Counted from the first letter of the stretch, positions 1 through 11,935 are shown. The stretch is 64,000 bases of DNA from Branchiostoma floridae (GCF_000003815.2 NC_049991.1:6235372-6299371), one strand, 5' to 3'. A program made the numbers and translations. The notes: generated from the letters alone by a model not told the origin.

Positions 1-402
1 AAAACCGGTTTTTCCTATTGGACCGGTCCAGAAAAAACGGACCTGAAAAAATTAGGTGGACCGGATGTTGGACCGATGATAAAATTAACAGATTATTTTA
101 TTAGGCATTCACACGTTTTGGCGCTTGCAGGTGGAAGAAAATTACAAGAGTGAAGTAGAGTAGAGCTTATAGTAATCTCTACCAAGTTTTGCAGCCAATC
201 ATACAGGTGCAGTTAGCGTTGTAAGATTTTAAAATGCCAGTGTAAGTCTAATACTCCACCAAACAGATTTCTTTGTAGTGAAATGGACCATTGGTATGAG
301 TCATACTGCATCAGGTCCAGGTTCAGGTCCGGACCTGGACCTGATCCTTTGGACCTGAACCGGACCTGGACCTGAATTTTCTGTACCGGTACCCACCCCT
401 AA
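1..402. repeat. Truncated dispersed repeat ending in ACCGGTACCCACCCCTA
   Basis: The stretch is rich in GGACC/GGTCC words. It ends at about 402 in GTACCGGTACCCACCCCTAA, and the reverse complement of that end (GGGGTGGGTACCGGTAC) recurs at 59649. This looks like a terminal repeat of a small DNA transposon of the hAT-like MITE type. The left end is outside the window, so size and target duplication cannot be judged. Confidence 0.4.
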
Positions 403-921
403 TGTGCACTGCGTTGGACACCTATTGGAAAGAAAGACAGACGTCAATCATACTCAATGCATTAAAAAAATTGTATACCCAAGTACGTAACAGCAAACTC
501 CGCATGATACCCAACTACAGTGTTAACTGTATATTGTGCAGTTACAAGGGCTAGCAGAACAATATTCTCCGATCATTTTTTTATACAGACGAATGTCAGA
601 ATGAAATAAATTAAATCAAAACATGGGTAAGAACTATGGAATGAGACAAAGAAGTGACAGGGAATTTCAATTTCTTCTTTCAATCACGCAAAAGGGTATA
701 ATTTCTGGAAAAGTGTTCGTAATCTTTATGGCAATTTTCAACTGTGTGCTCTTTCGTAGGGCGTAGGCGTATCAGCTAATGAGATAGTCAGTTCTCTGAC
801 GCAACGACCCATCTCTAATTGACTAATTGTCAATGAATTCAAAGATTACATGGCTATTAGATGTCTTAGAAAAGATTAAACTTTTATAATTTTAGTTGAA
901 TTACAGGAAATTGTATTTCAC
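403..921. other. Intergenic, nothing recognised
   Basis: AT-rich DNA without a credible coding exon, RNA gene or clear repeat on either strand. Confidence 0.5.
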
Positions 922-937
922 TGGCATTTGAAGGGCA

Positions 938-1210
938 GTCAAAGTCCTCCCCGCGTCAGATAGAACGGATTTCATCTGCGTTTTAGTAGCCCTGGGCCAC
1001 ACAACTTTGTGCAATCACTACAGCAGGGGGCTAGTAGACATACAATGGTAGTGGTGTGTTCAACTGCCATACTCTTTCCCGAATTCTGAGTGCTAAGCAG
1101 AAAGCAGCATGTACCATTTTTAAAGTCTTTGGTATGACTCGGCCGGGGATCGAACTCACGGCCTACAGAATGCAAGGCGAAAACTCTACACACTAGGCCA
1201 TTGCACCGGT
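938..1210 (-). mobile_element. tRNA-derived SINE with 16-bp target duplication
   Basis: Read on the minus strand, the element starts at about 1210 with a tRNA-like head (GGTGCAATGGCCTAGTG, then box-B-like GAGTTCGATCCC) and continues into an unrelated body of about 200 bp. It is flanked by an exact 16-bp direct repeat, TGGCATTTGAAGGGCA, at 922-937 and 1211-1226. That is the footprint of LINE-machinery retroposition. A second copy of the 3' body is on the plus strand near 21830-21935 (shared words CAAAGTTGTGTGGCCCA and GGGCTA). The head does not fold into a proper acceptor stem, so it is not a working tRNA. Confidence 0.8.
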
Positions 1211-1291
1211 TGGCATTTGAAGGGCATGGTGTTTAAAACTAGTATAAAGATGCATGCATACGGGCTTGTTAGTCTCCTTCCTCTTCCAACA

Positions 1292-1364
1292 GCCTCGTTA
1301 GCGCAGTAGGCAGCGCGTCAGTCTCATAATCTGAAGGTCGTGAGTTCGATCCTCACACGGGGCA
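1292..1364 (+). tRNA. Elongator tRNA-Met (CAT)
   Basis: A 73-nt intronless tRNA gene with anticodon CAT at 1325-1327. The acceptor strands GCCTCGT and ACGGGGC pair fully with one G-U. The D arm is GCGC-AGTAGGCA-GCGC. The T arm carries the box B word GTTCGATCC and the discriminator base is A. From memory it differs at about one D-loop base from the vertebrate elongator initiator-unlike tRNA-Met, so it is the elongator type. A T run (TATTTTCTTTTTT) directly after the gene fits RNA polymerase III termination. Confidence 0.95.
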
Positions 1365-3469
1365 GTATTTTCTTTTTTCGTTTTATTTTTATTTATTTGA
1401 GTTTTAGAGAGAAAAAAATATAGACGTTCGCAGACGCCTCAAGAACATCAATGTTCAGAAGAGATTTCAGAAGAGATGACAGTTATTTCTGAACTTTACA
1501 CATCTCAACTGATGCGGCACCGTGAAGTCATGCTGAGAGCGTAACGAATCTACAAATCCCGGGTCAAATTGGAATCAACTGGTGAAAGCATGCGGAAAAT
1601 TGTGATAAAAAGGGGCTTCAATTCTTCCTCTGTGCCACGTGTAATGTATGCGCTGTACAGTAGTATAAAACAACCAAGTACCAATAGATATATACAGAGT
1701 AACGTTTGCTAAATTCATTTTTTTATTCGCATGCTCGCATCAGCTTTATGGTTCTCAGAGAATGCCATTCATATAATCAAATCAACATGGCCATATCAAA
1801 TTTGCAACAAGGCAATACAGATGACATACAAGGCAACATTGCAAATGTTGTATGCCATCAGACATACATGCTTTACCTCGAACATATATACTATACCATA
1901 ACTGTATGATGGACAGCAGATTGTCATGCCATACGCATTATGTTGTATCTCACTACGGGGGACCATTTTTCTTTTCGATCATATACCTTCACTATGAGAC
2001 AGCCATTTTGATTGGTCACTCGGGGGTCGTTAACCTCTGGTATCGACCGTACAGAACCCGATACACATCGCTTGAAGCTTGGAATTTCACCAGTAGAATA
2101 TATGGAATATGGACCCTAAAATATTTCACGTGTGTCATTCTAGAAAGGCAAATATTATTTTCAAATAATTTTTCATCTTCATTTTCATCTACTATGCCAA
2201 AATCATAGAAAATGCCATTTTCCCTAGAAGTAAATTGAACACCTTTGGCAAAAACATTTGCATGTCGTGGAGTCCCTACGACCACTGTGGTCGGTTACGG
2301 GCCATGAGTGAGTGAGTGAACACCAATTGCATATATGACTCCATTGGACATTCTGGATTTGTTTCACATTGTACACTGTACATCTCCGAATATAGCATAG
2401 CCTTAAATCTACATTTTGTTAAGTCATTAGTTTATTTCTACTATATAGCTTGTCTTATACAGTATGCGTAACTTTGCCTTACATTGAACTCGTTTTACAA
2501 ATGTTGTACAATAAACTTTTACTGTCTTCTTAGATATCATTATTGAAGGCATTGCTGTGTGCTAAAATTCACAGCACAACGTTTGTAAATATGCACCATC
2601 ACTGTAGATAATAGAATGTGGTATTAATAATGGTTCCGTTTTTTTTTTTCAAAATTACAAGTGTTTAATTCTTAAAACTCTCTTTGCTAGAAAGGAATTT
2701 CCCTGTTCCATATACGCATGCGCAGCGAGAAGCACTACTGGTAATATGTCAAGTTCTCCTAACTTGGACAGCTAAACAGTTCTTTGCCTTGCTTGGTCTA
2801 TGTCAACGCATATTTTGTTTACCCCTTTCAATGTTCTTCACCTAGACATATTTCCGACGAACAATGTATTTTGCCGCGCATGCCTGCATAGAACCACGAA
2901 ACTTCTTATAAGTATTCCGCCCTACTCTACCAAAGAAGATAAACTTTTTAATATTCCTTGCACTCAGCCCCTCCTCAGTAAAGATCACATCAAAGATACC
3001 GCGCACTGCAATAACAACGTAATAAAGCCCGACCAAGCAACGGTCTGTAGATTTATGACAATCATTACCCCGTTCGGCTTGTACCTCTAAAAAAACGTCT
3101 TCTACTGTGTATATAATAACTTCTGACTTGAAGAAGTATAGAAATACCTCCACCATCACTATAAATTTAGCTGACAAAGCTTGGTCCCCTGGGAGTAGTT
3201 CTAGGCAGCGCTGTATATCCGGATTTATTACAAGCTACTGGTGGTGTGATCGATCAATGACTATATATATGGCACTTATCCGGAACTTTCCATCCTGTTT
3301 GGGATTTGATTAGCGTATCGCTTGGAGAATAGGCCCAGAATATCTCGTGACCTACACTAGAGGGGGTGTCAGGAAATGGGTTATATATTGAGGTGGGGAA
3401 TGTGGAGGCGTCAACAATATGAGGGAATGAGGTTATCAACCTTTTGCCAGAATTTGCAGCAAAAGATTT
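1365..3469. other. Intergenic or intronic, no gene seen
   Basis: After the polymerase III T-tract there is AT-rich DNA with only short spurious reading frames. At 2270-2320 a palindromic ACCACTGTGGT followed by GAGT repeats looks like the end of a dispersed repeat. This may be intron of FBXL16, whose last exons must lie to the left. Confidence 0.45.
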
Positions 3470-3982
3470 AGGCTTGCGGCCGGGTTTCGTAAATACATGC
3501 CTCGCTATGCTATAAATTGTATATACGATGGCCTTGAATGTTTTCACCTTTCCATATGTTTCTAGAACGGCAGAAGTGTAACGGAAGTCATTTATGGTGA
3601 TCAAATAGAACGAAAGGAACAAAACGCTGAGCCAATTAAAAGAATTCAAGCTTGCGGCCGGGTTTCTTGCCTCGCTATGCTATGAATTTTATATATGCTG
3701 TCTTTAGACATTCTTCACATTTCCCTATTCTTGTGTGACGGCAGCAATATAACGAAGGTCATTTTTAGAGAAATAGAACAAAATGAACAAAAACGCTGAA
3801 GCCAATGAAAAGGATTCAAGCTTTTGGTCGGGATCTGAAATACATGCCTCGCTATGCTATGAATTTTATACATGCTTTTCTTAAATGTTTTCACATTTTC
3901 CTTTGTTTTTCCTTTTTTTCCTTTGGCGCCTTGGTATTGTAAAAGAACAGACGAAACAAAAACGCTGGAGCCAATTAAAACA
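3470..3982. repeat. Three degenerate tandem copies of a ~170-180-bp unit
   Basis: Units start at about 3470, 3649 and 3818, each with AAGCTTGCGGCCGGG or a variant. They share ATGCCTCGCTATGCTAT, a TTTTCACATTT stretch and an AACGCTGAGCCAATTAAAA end. Copies have diverged by substitutions and small indels. Confidence 0.75.
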
Positions 3983-4099
3983 TCATATAGTTAGGAGTGC
4001 AGAGCCGACTGACGTCCAAGAAATTGAAGGGAACTGACGATCCACCAATGGCGTATTTTCCTATGAGAGCCAATCAAATTCGTGATATGTTCTTCTATC

Positions 4100-4300
4100 G
4101 GTTGTGATTGGTCTCTGATTATGATTGGCCCCTGGTTCTGACTGGTCTCTGATTATGATTGGCCCCTGGTTCTGACTGGTCTCTGATTATGATTGGCCCC
4201 TGGTTCTGACTGATCTCTGATTTTGATTGGCCTCTGGTTTGGTCTGTTATTTTGTCTGGTCTTGATTCTGATTGGTCTTTGATTTAGATTGGTGCTGATT
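4100..4300. repeat. 34-bp minisatellite rich in ATTGG boxes
   Basis: The unit runs from TGGTTCTGACTGGTC to GATTATGATTGGCCCC and starts at 4133, 4167 and 4201 with exact 34-bp spacing. More degenerate partial units lie on both sides. Every unit contains ATTGG, the inverted CCAAT pentamer; I treat this as incidental. Confidence 0.75.
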
Positions 4301-5212
4301 CTGATTGATCTATATCTGTGATTGGTCAAGGCATATTAGAAGAATCTGAAAATATTGTACAATAGCGGAAAAATTTAGATCACCAAAACAGCTTCGGAAG
4401 AATAATTAGATTAAGATTATTGATTATTATAAGAATGGAAAACAGTTCCTTCCCAATACCGTTAGATAACTTAGACTATATCATGTGTACTTTAAGATAT
4501 TCACGCAGTATTCTAATTGTTCTGCAAACCTTATTTGAACAGTAAATTGCCAATAAAGCAAAAGCGTATTAGATAGATGGAAGACGAATAACTTTATATC
4601 GATCTTCATTAAAAATCAAAATTCGACCGATCATTTCTGACAGAAAAAGAAATCAGTATCGACATGGCATAATTCATATGTAAATATTGCCACCGACTGA
4701 TGTACGGAATATTAATGATTCTTCCTCCTCACATATATTAATGATGATAAATGATAGTTATGACGCTTGTCAGAAGGGAGTCGTCTGAAACGGAAATCCT
4801 TTACAAATCTTTAGAAATGATTATAAAAATCCTTTCTTCCTGACTAATCTGATCCCAGTCATTTATCATATTGCAACATAGTCATTAATCATAATGACAG
4901 CATCACAGCTTAGAGCTGCAATCAGTACACATCTAGTTATTACTTCATATTTTTCACTTGAGTGATGGATCAAATTAGAAAACTGATTGAAAACTAACTA
5001 CCATTAAGGGACCTACGAAATATATTTTGAATTTTTATTGTTTGAGGTCTGGTGGCATGTCTTGAAAATCAGAATTATTACTCAATATTCCAAACTGTCA
5101 AAGCTGTTTGTAGTAAGACATTAGTTTCAATTTTTCACGTCAACATCGCATAACCTTGTGAATCCGTATTTGGGCGTATACGTATCGCACCAGTTTTGCA
5201 CAGTAGGAACAA
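4301..5212. other. Intergenic or intronic, nothing recognised
   Basis: AT-rich sequence with no supported exon, RNA gene or clear repeat. Confidence 0.45.
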
Positions 5213-5216
5213 TTAA

Positions 5217-5735
5217 AGGGGCATTCCACTCCAGAAGGGGGTGGTGTTTCCAATAGATAATGTGTCAATGAATACATAATCAGCCGATTTTTTTGGAATT
5301 CACCTTGAGATGAATTTCGCGATGTGTGTTTTGTAAAACAATATGACACTCACTAAACCCATGCAGACCCTACCCATGTATTCCCTATACACATAGACAC
5401 TTGTTTATCGTGCATATTTTCGGAATAAATGACGATCGCTAAGCACACCGAGAAGGCAAATTGCTCATAAGGTAGCAAAGAACACATAACAAGACGAGAT
5501 TTTTCAGCGATCCTGAAATTAGTTTTGTAACCTTACCTAAAAGATTTGCACTGTATTCAGCCATAAGATTAATTCAATTAGAGGGTACTTTTGGAGTTTA
5601 GCAGAAGACTGAATGCTTTTGAAGCACATGGAGAAACTGGGTACTTTATCGTATAATGTCAAGTTGTATGTATTTATTACTTCCTAAAATTTATATATCG
5701 GAGAATAACACTCCCGTATGGAGTGGAATGCCCCT
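5217..5735. mobile_element. Non-autonomous MITE, TTAA target (piggyBac-like)
   Basis: The 519-bp element is bounded by inverted repeats AGGGGCATTCCACTCC (5217) and its complement ending at 5735. TTAA sits immediately outside both ends (5213-5216 and 5736-5739). A TTAA target duplication is the hallmark of piggyBac-type transposition. No transposase frame is present, so any mobility would be in trans. Confidence 0.75.
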
Positions 5736-5739
5736 TTAA

Positions 5740-7100
5740 GGTTTTCGAGGTGCGGCTCTCCTCCGGCATTACCTACGATCTGAGAGGACGTCTCTAACCG
5801 TAGTTAGGTACTCGTTTTCACCTCGAGTGAAGTAGGTGTAAAGTCCTTTTCCCAGGAGCACAGCACTTGGCACTACTATGGATTCTAACTCAGAAACTTC
5901 AGATTCTCTGTCATCGAACCTAATCACCAGATTGCCAAATGTATCGTTGACCCTCTCTTGAGACCACGAAACTGGGAAATACGTCATTCGATCATTCTTA
6001 TTTCATGCCAACGGCACGTACAATATGGTGAACATTTTCCCGGTGCTGTAACACGATTATTTTTGTAGCTACGGAATGTCCTTTTCGGACAGCGAAGATA
6101 GTGAAACAATGAAACTTCACTAACGAGCTGCCAATGATATATAATTGACGATTTAAACTACACAATTATCCAAATGGCAGAAACAAAACAAAAAATCTGT
6201 GCATGCATCTAGACAAGGGCTGTTAACTAGTTGTATAGGGGCATTTACCTTTGACATATTACCCACAATCCGTCTCAATGCACCTGCTCAGTTGCAACAG
6301 CGAACTGGCGTATTGAAATCAACTCGCTCTATTTGTGGCATACACGTCTGAAGCGCTGAACATGTCAAGTAATGTATAGATAATACAAATATAACTGAAT
6401 TACACATGCTGTCTTTCGCCCATATAAGACTACTTAGTAAGTCATAAGTTGCAATGAATGGTTGTATAGTAAAGCATGCAAGGATATAGCAAATATAGCA
6501 CACTGAAGGTTTTTTCTTTCGTTATATTTTAGCATTTATGTGCTAATTTCTAATTGGCTCGTCCACTGGGAGGCTTCAAGATGACGTCATAGAATTAGGT
6601 ACTCAGCTATTAAAAGTACCAACTTGAAGGGTGATATTAAGAAAATGCTAAGAAAAGTGAATATTAAGACCAATGGGCAGGGCATTAAAATACAACCTCC
6701 GTGCATTGAACAAAGACATAGAAAAGCTGCCAGTGTGTTTACACTTTGCAAGGGTGCATTCATTGGTTCCACTAAAAATGGGGGAACCACAGTGCGAATT
6801 GTATTTGCGGTGTTAACATTACTAATTTTTGCTAAGATGTGCATCTCAATGCCAGTAATATTAATATTTTGGGGCTTGTCACAAAAATTCTACATTGAGA
6901 ACCTTTAAAGCTACATTACGTAATATTGGACAATACAAAAAGGAGAAGAAGATATTTCCCCTGTAGCCAGCCTGAAGTGTGGTGAACTCATTACCCCACC
7001 CCCTATGGTGCCTACTGGAGGCCTGAAAGTTGTTGTTTACAGCCAGGAGGGTCTAATTCTGGTGGTTACTCAAACAAATTACGTAGAATAGCTTTAAGAC
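5740..7100. other. No gene seen; SINE-like debris
   Basis: Around 5760-5980 there are words shared with the tRNA-derived SINEs (TTTTCACCTCGAGTGAAGTAGG, TCGAACCTAATCACC). The rest up to the FBXL16 splice donor is AT-rich. I looked on the minus strand for the missing C-terminal leucine-rich repeats of FBXL16 and did not find them. Confidence 0.4.
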
Positions 7101-7104
7101 TTAC

Positions 7105-8180
7105 CTGTCCAGAACTAGTTCTTCAAGACGGTGTAAGTCGCAGGCGATGTACTCTAAGGAGGCGTCTGTCATGCGGGGGCACCAAGACAGGTCTAAGGAG
7201 CGCAACTTCTTCAAGTTCTCGGCGATGAGTTCCACCGCGTCGTCCGTGATCTTGGAGCATCCCGACAGGCTGAGGGAGGTCAAGTTCGGCAGGGAGTGCA
7301 CGATGTTTACGATGCCGTGATTGGTTGTTTCCCAGCACGAGCGCAGGCGCAGTGTGTGCATGGAGTGACTCTGCTTGGTGGTGAAGTAGGAAAGAGCTGT
7401 GTCGGTCACGTGATACGCCTGGAGATTCAACTCTCGCAAGTTGGGCAGCAACTGAGCTATGGCGGCCAAACTGTCGTCTGCAACGTTGATGCAGTCGCTG
7501 ATGCAGAGTTTGACTATTCTAGCGTTCAAACTCGACCACAGTCCGGCCTCGGAAAAGTCGTTACAACCCGAAAGTTCAAGGCCCGTCAATGACGTCATCT
7601 GCTCCAGCATGACCTCTAACCCCGCGTCCGTCACAGTGGATCTCTTGAGCGAGATGTATTTAATGGTCTTCTTGGAGGGAGGGTAGTTGTCGATAAATTC
7701 GCAAATGTCCAAATCGGCTACGCCTACCAAGCAAGCGGATTCGAACCCGCGTTGCTGAAAGCTAGTCAGGTCCACAAACCTTTTTTCTCCGTCCGTGCCT
7801 TCGGTGTACAGCTCTCTGCAGTGGAGGATGGGCGTAACTTCACGCCAGAATTTGGGTTGGTACAGAACCTGCTTCCATTTGCTGCACACCTGTGCGAGCA
7901 CGCATCTCTCGCACGGCCAGAAATACGTGAACAAGCGCGACAAAATTTTCTCGTCAAATAAGGCTCTGTGCTCGGCGGAAGAGGTGGTTGTACTTACCCC
8001 ACCTCCTTCCTTTCCTGTCCGTAAACCATCCTTTAGAAGAGGCATCCTTTTCGAGCGAGGTAAGCGCGACTTGGCTGTCGTGTTGGCGTTGGCGTCTTTC
8101 ATATCCTTCGCAGGCACACCGTTGGAGATCCCACCGTTGACTGGCGACGTTGGGTTGTTGTCTGTTGTCGTTTTCTCCAT
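7105..8180 (-). CDS. FBXL16: FBXL16, F-box and leucine-rich repeat protein 16, first coding exon (partial gene)
   Basis: This exon encodes about 358 residues and ends at a consensus donor (GACAG|GTAAG, phase 2). The remaining leucine-rich repeats (roughly the last 100 residues in vertebrates) must lie left of the window. I start it at the ATG at 8180: the residues then fit a 70-residue low-complexity leader followed by the F-box-like segment (about 75-112, [10 protein letters not shown]...[16 protein letters not shown]). The frame stays open upstream to 8477, but that stretch looks non-coding. After the F-box come ~25-residue repeats with LxxLxLSGCxxITD-type cores ([30 protein letters not shown]). 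The family is brain-enriched in vertebrates and binds PP2A B55; its F-box is reported to bind SKP1 weakly or not at all. Identity is strong because long stretches match from memory ([25 protein letters not shown]-like). Confidence 0.95.
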
Positions 8181-8474
8181 AGCCCAACGCCCTAGTAAGG
8201 CACAGAGACTTCTGCAGCAGTGGACGCAGGCGTTTTCTGACGGTGACCACCACCAGCCTCGGCCATCTCTCGAGCTCTCGCCGCGGCGGAGGCGATACAA
8301 GCCGCTGCTTTGCACTGCGTTGCGCCACATGAAAGATTCATACGTTGTCATTTCCCTAGGGGCTGCATCAATAATCGGCGCACGGCACATGTAATTCATG
8401 GTAATGCGCCGTAGACGAGCTCCCATTCGCTCTTTCTGGCGGGGCCAGATCGATATTAAAACGGCATTAATATG

Positions 8475-9158
8475 CAACTAGCACGGGCCAAATTTATTCT
8501 GTATTAACCATCACGTCACGGGCAAAAAAATCCAAAGAATGGTATACTTGCAATAAGTGGTCATTATCTGGATTCTTAATGACCGGTGATTGTGGGGAAA
8601 TGGAGTCTTCTCATTGGTCGACGTTTTCTGGCTACACGTTGATATTCAACTAGTACGGGCCAACTTTACCCAGTATTTTCCTGCACATCACGGGCAAAGA
8701 ATTCCATAAATTGCATTTTTGCAATAAGTGGTCATTATCTTGATTCTTAATGACCGGTGGTTATGGGGAAGTGGAGTCTTATCATTGGTCGACATTTTCT
8801 GGCTATATGTTGATATTCAATTAGTACGGGCCAAATTTATCCAGTATTTTCCATTACGTCAAGGGCAAAGAATTCCAAAAATTACATCCTTGTAATAAGT
8901 GGTCATTATCTGGATTCTTAATGACCGGTGGTTATGGGGAAATGGGGTCTTCTCATTGGTCGACCTTTTCTGGCTATATGTTGATATTCAACTAGTACGG
9001 GCCAAATTTACCCTGTATTTTCCATCACATCACGGGCAAAACAATCCATAAATTGCATCCTTGCAATAAGTGGTCATTATCCGGATTCTTAATGACCGGT
9101 GGTTATGAGGAAGTGGAGTCTTATCATTGGTCGACGTTCTCTGACTATATGATGATAT
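8475..9158. repeat. Four tandem copies of a 171-bp unit behind FBXL16
   Basis: The word CAACTAGTACGGGCC (or a close variant) starts at 8475, 8647, 8818 and 8989, giving periods of 172, 171 and 171. Each unit also contains AAGTGGTCATTATC, TTCTTAATGACCGGTGGTTA and TCATTGGTCGAC. Copies look about 85-95% alike by eye. The array starts about 300 bp upstream of the FBXL16 start codon, inside its probable 5' region. Confidence 0.85.
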
Positions 9159-9325
9159 TGAATGAATTAATGAATGAATGAATGAATGAATGAATGAATG
9201 AATGAATGAAGGAATGAATGAAGGAATGAATGAAGGAATGAATGAAGGAATGAATGAAGGAATGAATGAAGGAATGAATGAAGGAATGAATGAAGGAAGG
9301 AATGAAGGAAGGAATGAATGAATGA
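9159..9325. repeat. AATG/AAGG tetranucleotide microsatellite
   Basis: Continuous AATG units change to mixed AATGAAGG units in the second half. It abuts the last 171-bp unit and ends in GACCTTTATTGTACA. Confidence 0.95.
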
Positions 9326-11680
9326 CCTTTATTGTACATTTGTGCTCAAACAAGCTAAGTTCAGGTCGTAGCGCTAGTGATAAGATACAATTTTAATATA
9401 AGAAAAAGGTATCTTATCACATCTACATACGCTAATACATTCTAGTATGTACAAGTTCAACTTCTTTTCGTTTCTTAAAACAGTTATAAACATAGGGACA
9501 GATGGAATCAATAATGTATGGTTTATCTAATTGCATGAGAAATATAAATTTTTTCGTGGTATTTAAGTATCGGGAATAAGGGAACATAAAAATTATGTTG
9601 TATATTTTCAAAAAGGACGCTTTTTTTCGTTGTTGTATAAAGTACAGTCAATATCTAACCAGCAACGGGCCGAACGTATCCAATTCGCGTTCTCATGTTA
9701 TAGCCCATTGCAAAAAAAAAAAAATAACGTTATGATTAATTATTCATGCACGGCGTTGGTAAATGTTCAATATCTGAGAAAGCTGAATATGATGAATGGG
9801 CGGATTAGCTTCTCAGCAAATTGGGCATACAGGCGAATAAAGCGCCCATGGCAAAGGCGTGGGTGGTGAAAAAAATCTTTATTATATCAAATTTTGACGT
9901 ATTGCCATGTCATTGCACACGCAAGCGCAAAGGAATAACAGACACGAGGGTGTAAAAATATTATTGCGAAATGAGAAAATTTACAATGTTACCACACGAC
10001 AAGATGTTGATAAAATATTGTAAAATGTTATTGCGTCTATCTTTCTTTATGTATCTGTGTTAGAGCCTCAAGGAATGCGAATGCTACAAGTTTCTTGCTT
10101 TCTATATTCATATGCATTTGCTATCAACTCGATCATGATAGGTATTTCTGTGCTAATAGGAATTTACGAAATATTATCTGTATATCGTGTTCATAATTTA
10201 GCGGTTTTATACCATAAATTGATAGAAATTGTCTAAGGTATGACAATACACACTAATGTTTGAGAACGTTTGATAAGTATTCAATACTTATAGATTCCGT
10301 ATGCTGACCTTTTCAGTATACTAGTAATAGTAAAAATTTACAGATGACATAACCCTGCTCGCGTCCGTCAGAACGTAGAAATGCAAAATAGCAACATAAA
10401 GCTGCAAATGTTTGACGGACGTGCAGTCTTTCTCTCATTGGTAGAACAGTTAATTGTGATTGATAGCTACTGAGGATCGGTCTTGTAAGACAGTTTCTTG
10501 AATCTGTTACTCACTATTGAACTGCTCAGAAAAGCTAAGGGAATACTAGTAACTATTTTTTAAGAGTTAATTTTCTTTTGATCGGAAATACGATAACTCT
10601 GGCCCAAACTTTAATTGTTTTGGATTTTAAATTTCTTAACTGTTAAACTTGGTAATAAGCCTGACTAAAAAGTTTCCTCATATGAAGTGGCATAAGATGA
10701 CGTACCACTTACATTCAATTTCCCAGCATGCCTCATTCAATTCAAAAACTCTCATCCAATCACGCGCCACCATCCTAACGGTAGCCTGTATCAAAAATTG
10801 AATTAAGCCATTCGTTTCGGTATTTCCCTCAGTGCTCGTTAAATAGTGTTTGTGCCCCCGGGCCGGCCCCCATGAGGGAAATTCCACCAAATTTGAAAAG
10901 CTCCCACGTGTGAAAAATATGCGATCGGCAACGCATGGGGAAAAACAACTTGCAAACGTGCACAGACGATTCAAGAACAAAGTTATGCTTGCTTCGCACA
11001 CCTTTGTCAAAACGTAGAAATGCAAAATAAAGCATAAAATGCAAATATTTGAGGGACGTGTAGCCAATCTCCCATTGGTTCAATTACTAAATGACATGCT
11101 ACCATTGGTTGAACTGTTAATTGTGATTGACAGTTAGAATCGGTTTAGTATGTCACTGTAGTGTAACAGCTGATGATTAGGTATGCTGTTGTCATAATAT
11201 GCAAATCAGAGGAGGGATAATGATTTCGTCATCACAAATGGACACAGAACATGGTGGTGAACACAGTTTAGGGATAAACCATTACCCAAAGAGATAGATA
11301 GGCACACATTAATGATGAATAAAAAAATTGGGTCGGCATTAAAAGGGAAGACAAAAAGGGATTATAGCTATGGTTCTTGAAGTAAAAGCGAGATTCTTCT
11401 TGGCTTTCGGATGATTGCTTGCTGAAAACGAAATCAACGTGAAAGATTATGTCGCATGTCGATCACAAATACAAAATATCACTTACATTAATTCCTCAAT
11501 ATGTCCTTTAGAATCTATACGTTTGGTAACCAAATGCTAGTTTACATTTAGTCAATGCAACACAGATACAATTAAGATTGAGAACTTTTGGGTGCACAAT
11601 GTATTTCCATTATCAGTAAGACCCCCTCCCCACCCCTTCGCAACAACAGCTTGCATGCCCGAGAGACTTAAAGCAATCAG
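9326..11680. other. Intergenic; one ~130-bp dispersed duplication
   Basis: No exon is supported. The segments at about 10375-10485 and 11010-11140 are diverged direct copies: both hold AACGTAGAAATGCAAAATA, then TTTGA(C/G)GGACGTG, CATTGGT and GTTAATTGTGATTGA. The rest is AT-rich and featureless to me. Confidence 0.5.
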
Positions 11681-11682
11681 TG

Positions 11683-11935
11683 AGTTATCCAATGGCGCAA
11701 GATTTCATGTGTTACCATCCAATCAAAAGCCGAGATGTTGCTAACGTAATCCTTTTTGTTGTCCAATAGCACACGACTCCCATTGTTACCAACCAATCAA
11801 AAGCCGAGAAGACACTGACGTAATCCTTTAGTCAGGTGTAGCCAAGACACACGTGTAGCCCACCTGCTGTATGCTAATGAACACCTGGCTACATATGGCC
11901 TATAAATACACCAAAGAAAGCCAACATCTCTCTCT
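11683..11935 (+). promoter_or_regulatory. H2B promoter: four CCAAT boxes, two CRE-like sites, TATA box
   Basis: CCAAT starts at 11689, 11719, 11763 and 11793. Two of these lie in duplicated blocks, CCAATCAAAAGCCGAGA, 74 bp apart. Each block is followed about 20 bp on by (T)AACGTAATCCTTT or TGACGTAATCCTTT, which resemble CRE/ATF half-palindromes. A TATA box (TATAAATA) is at 11901, followed by a pyrimidine-rich start region (CTCTCTCTCCGTCTC) at 11927-11942. NF-Y on spaced CCAAT boxes is the usual activator arrangement of H2B genes; its role here is inferred. Confidence 0.75.

Noticed and set aside
1140-1210. Second functional tRNA gene on the minus strand
   Set aside because: Box A and B are present but acceptor and anticodon stems do not pair, and it is the head of a SINE with its own target duplication.
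7950-8000. Minus-strand GTAAGT ... CACAG pair inside the FBXL16 exon, as a splice site
   Set aside because: The implied intron would be about 32 bases, too short, and the frame continues cleanly through it.
7795-8394. 199-codon plus-strand frame
   Set aside because: Antisense shadow of the FBXL16 coding exon, which has clear F-box and leucine-rich repeats.
8475-9158. Alpha-satellite-like centromeric repeat because of the 171-bp period
   Set aside because: Only four copies and no sequence resemblance; the shared length with primate alpha satellite is coincidence.
9030-9353. Frames coding IHSF/IPSF repeats
   Set aside because: Pure translation of the AATG microsatellite.
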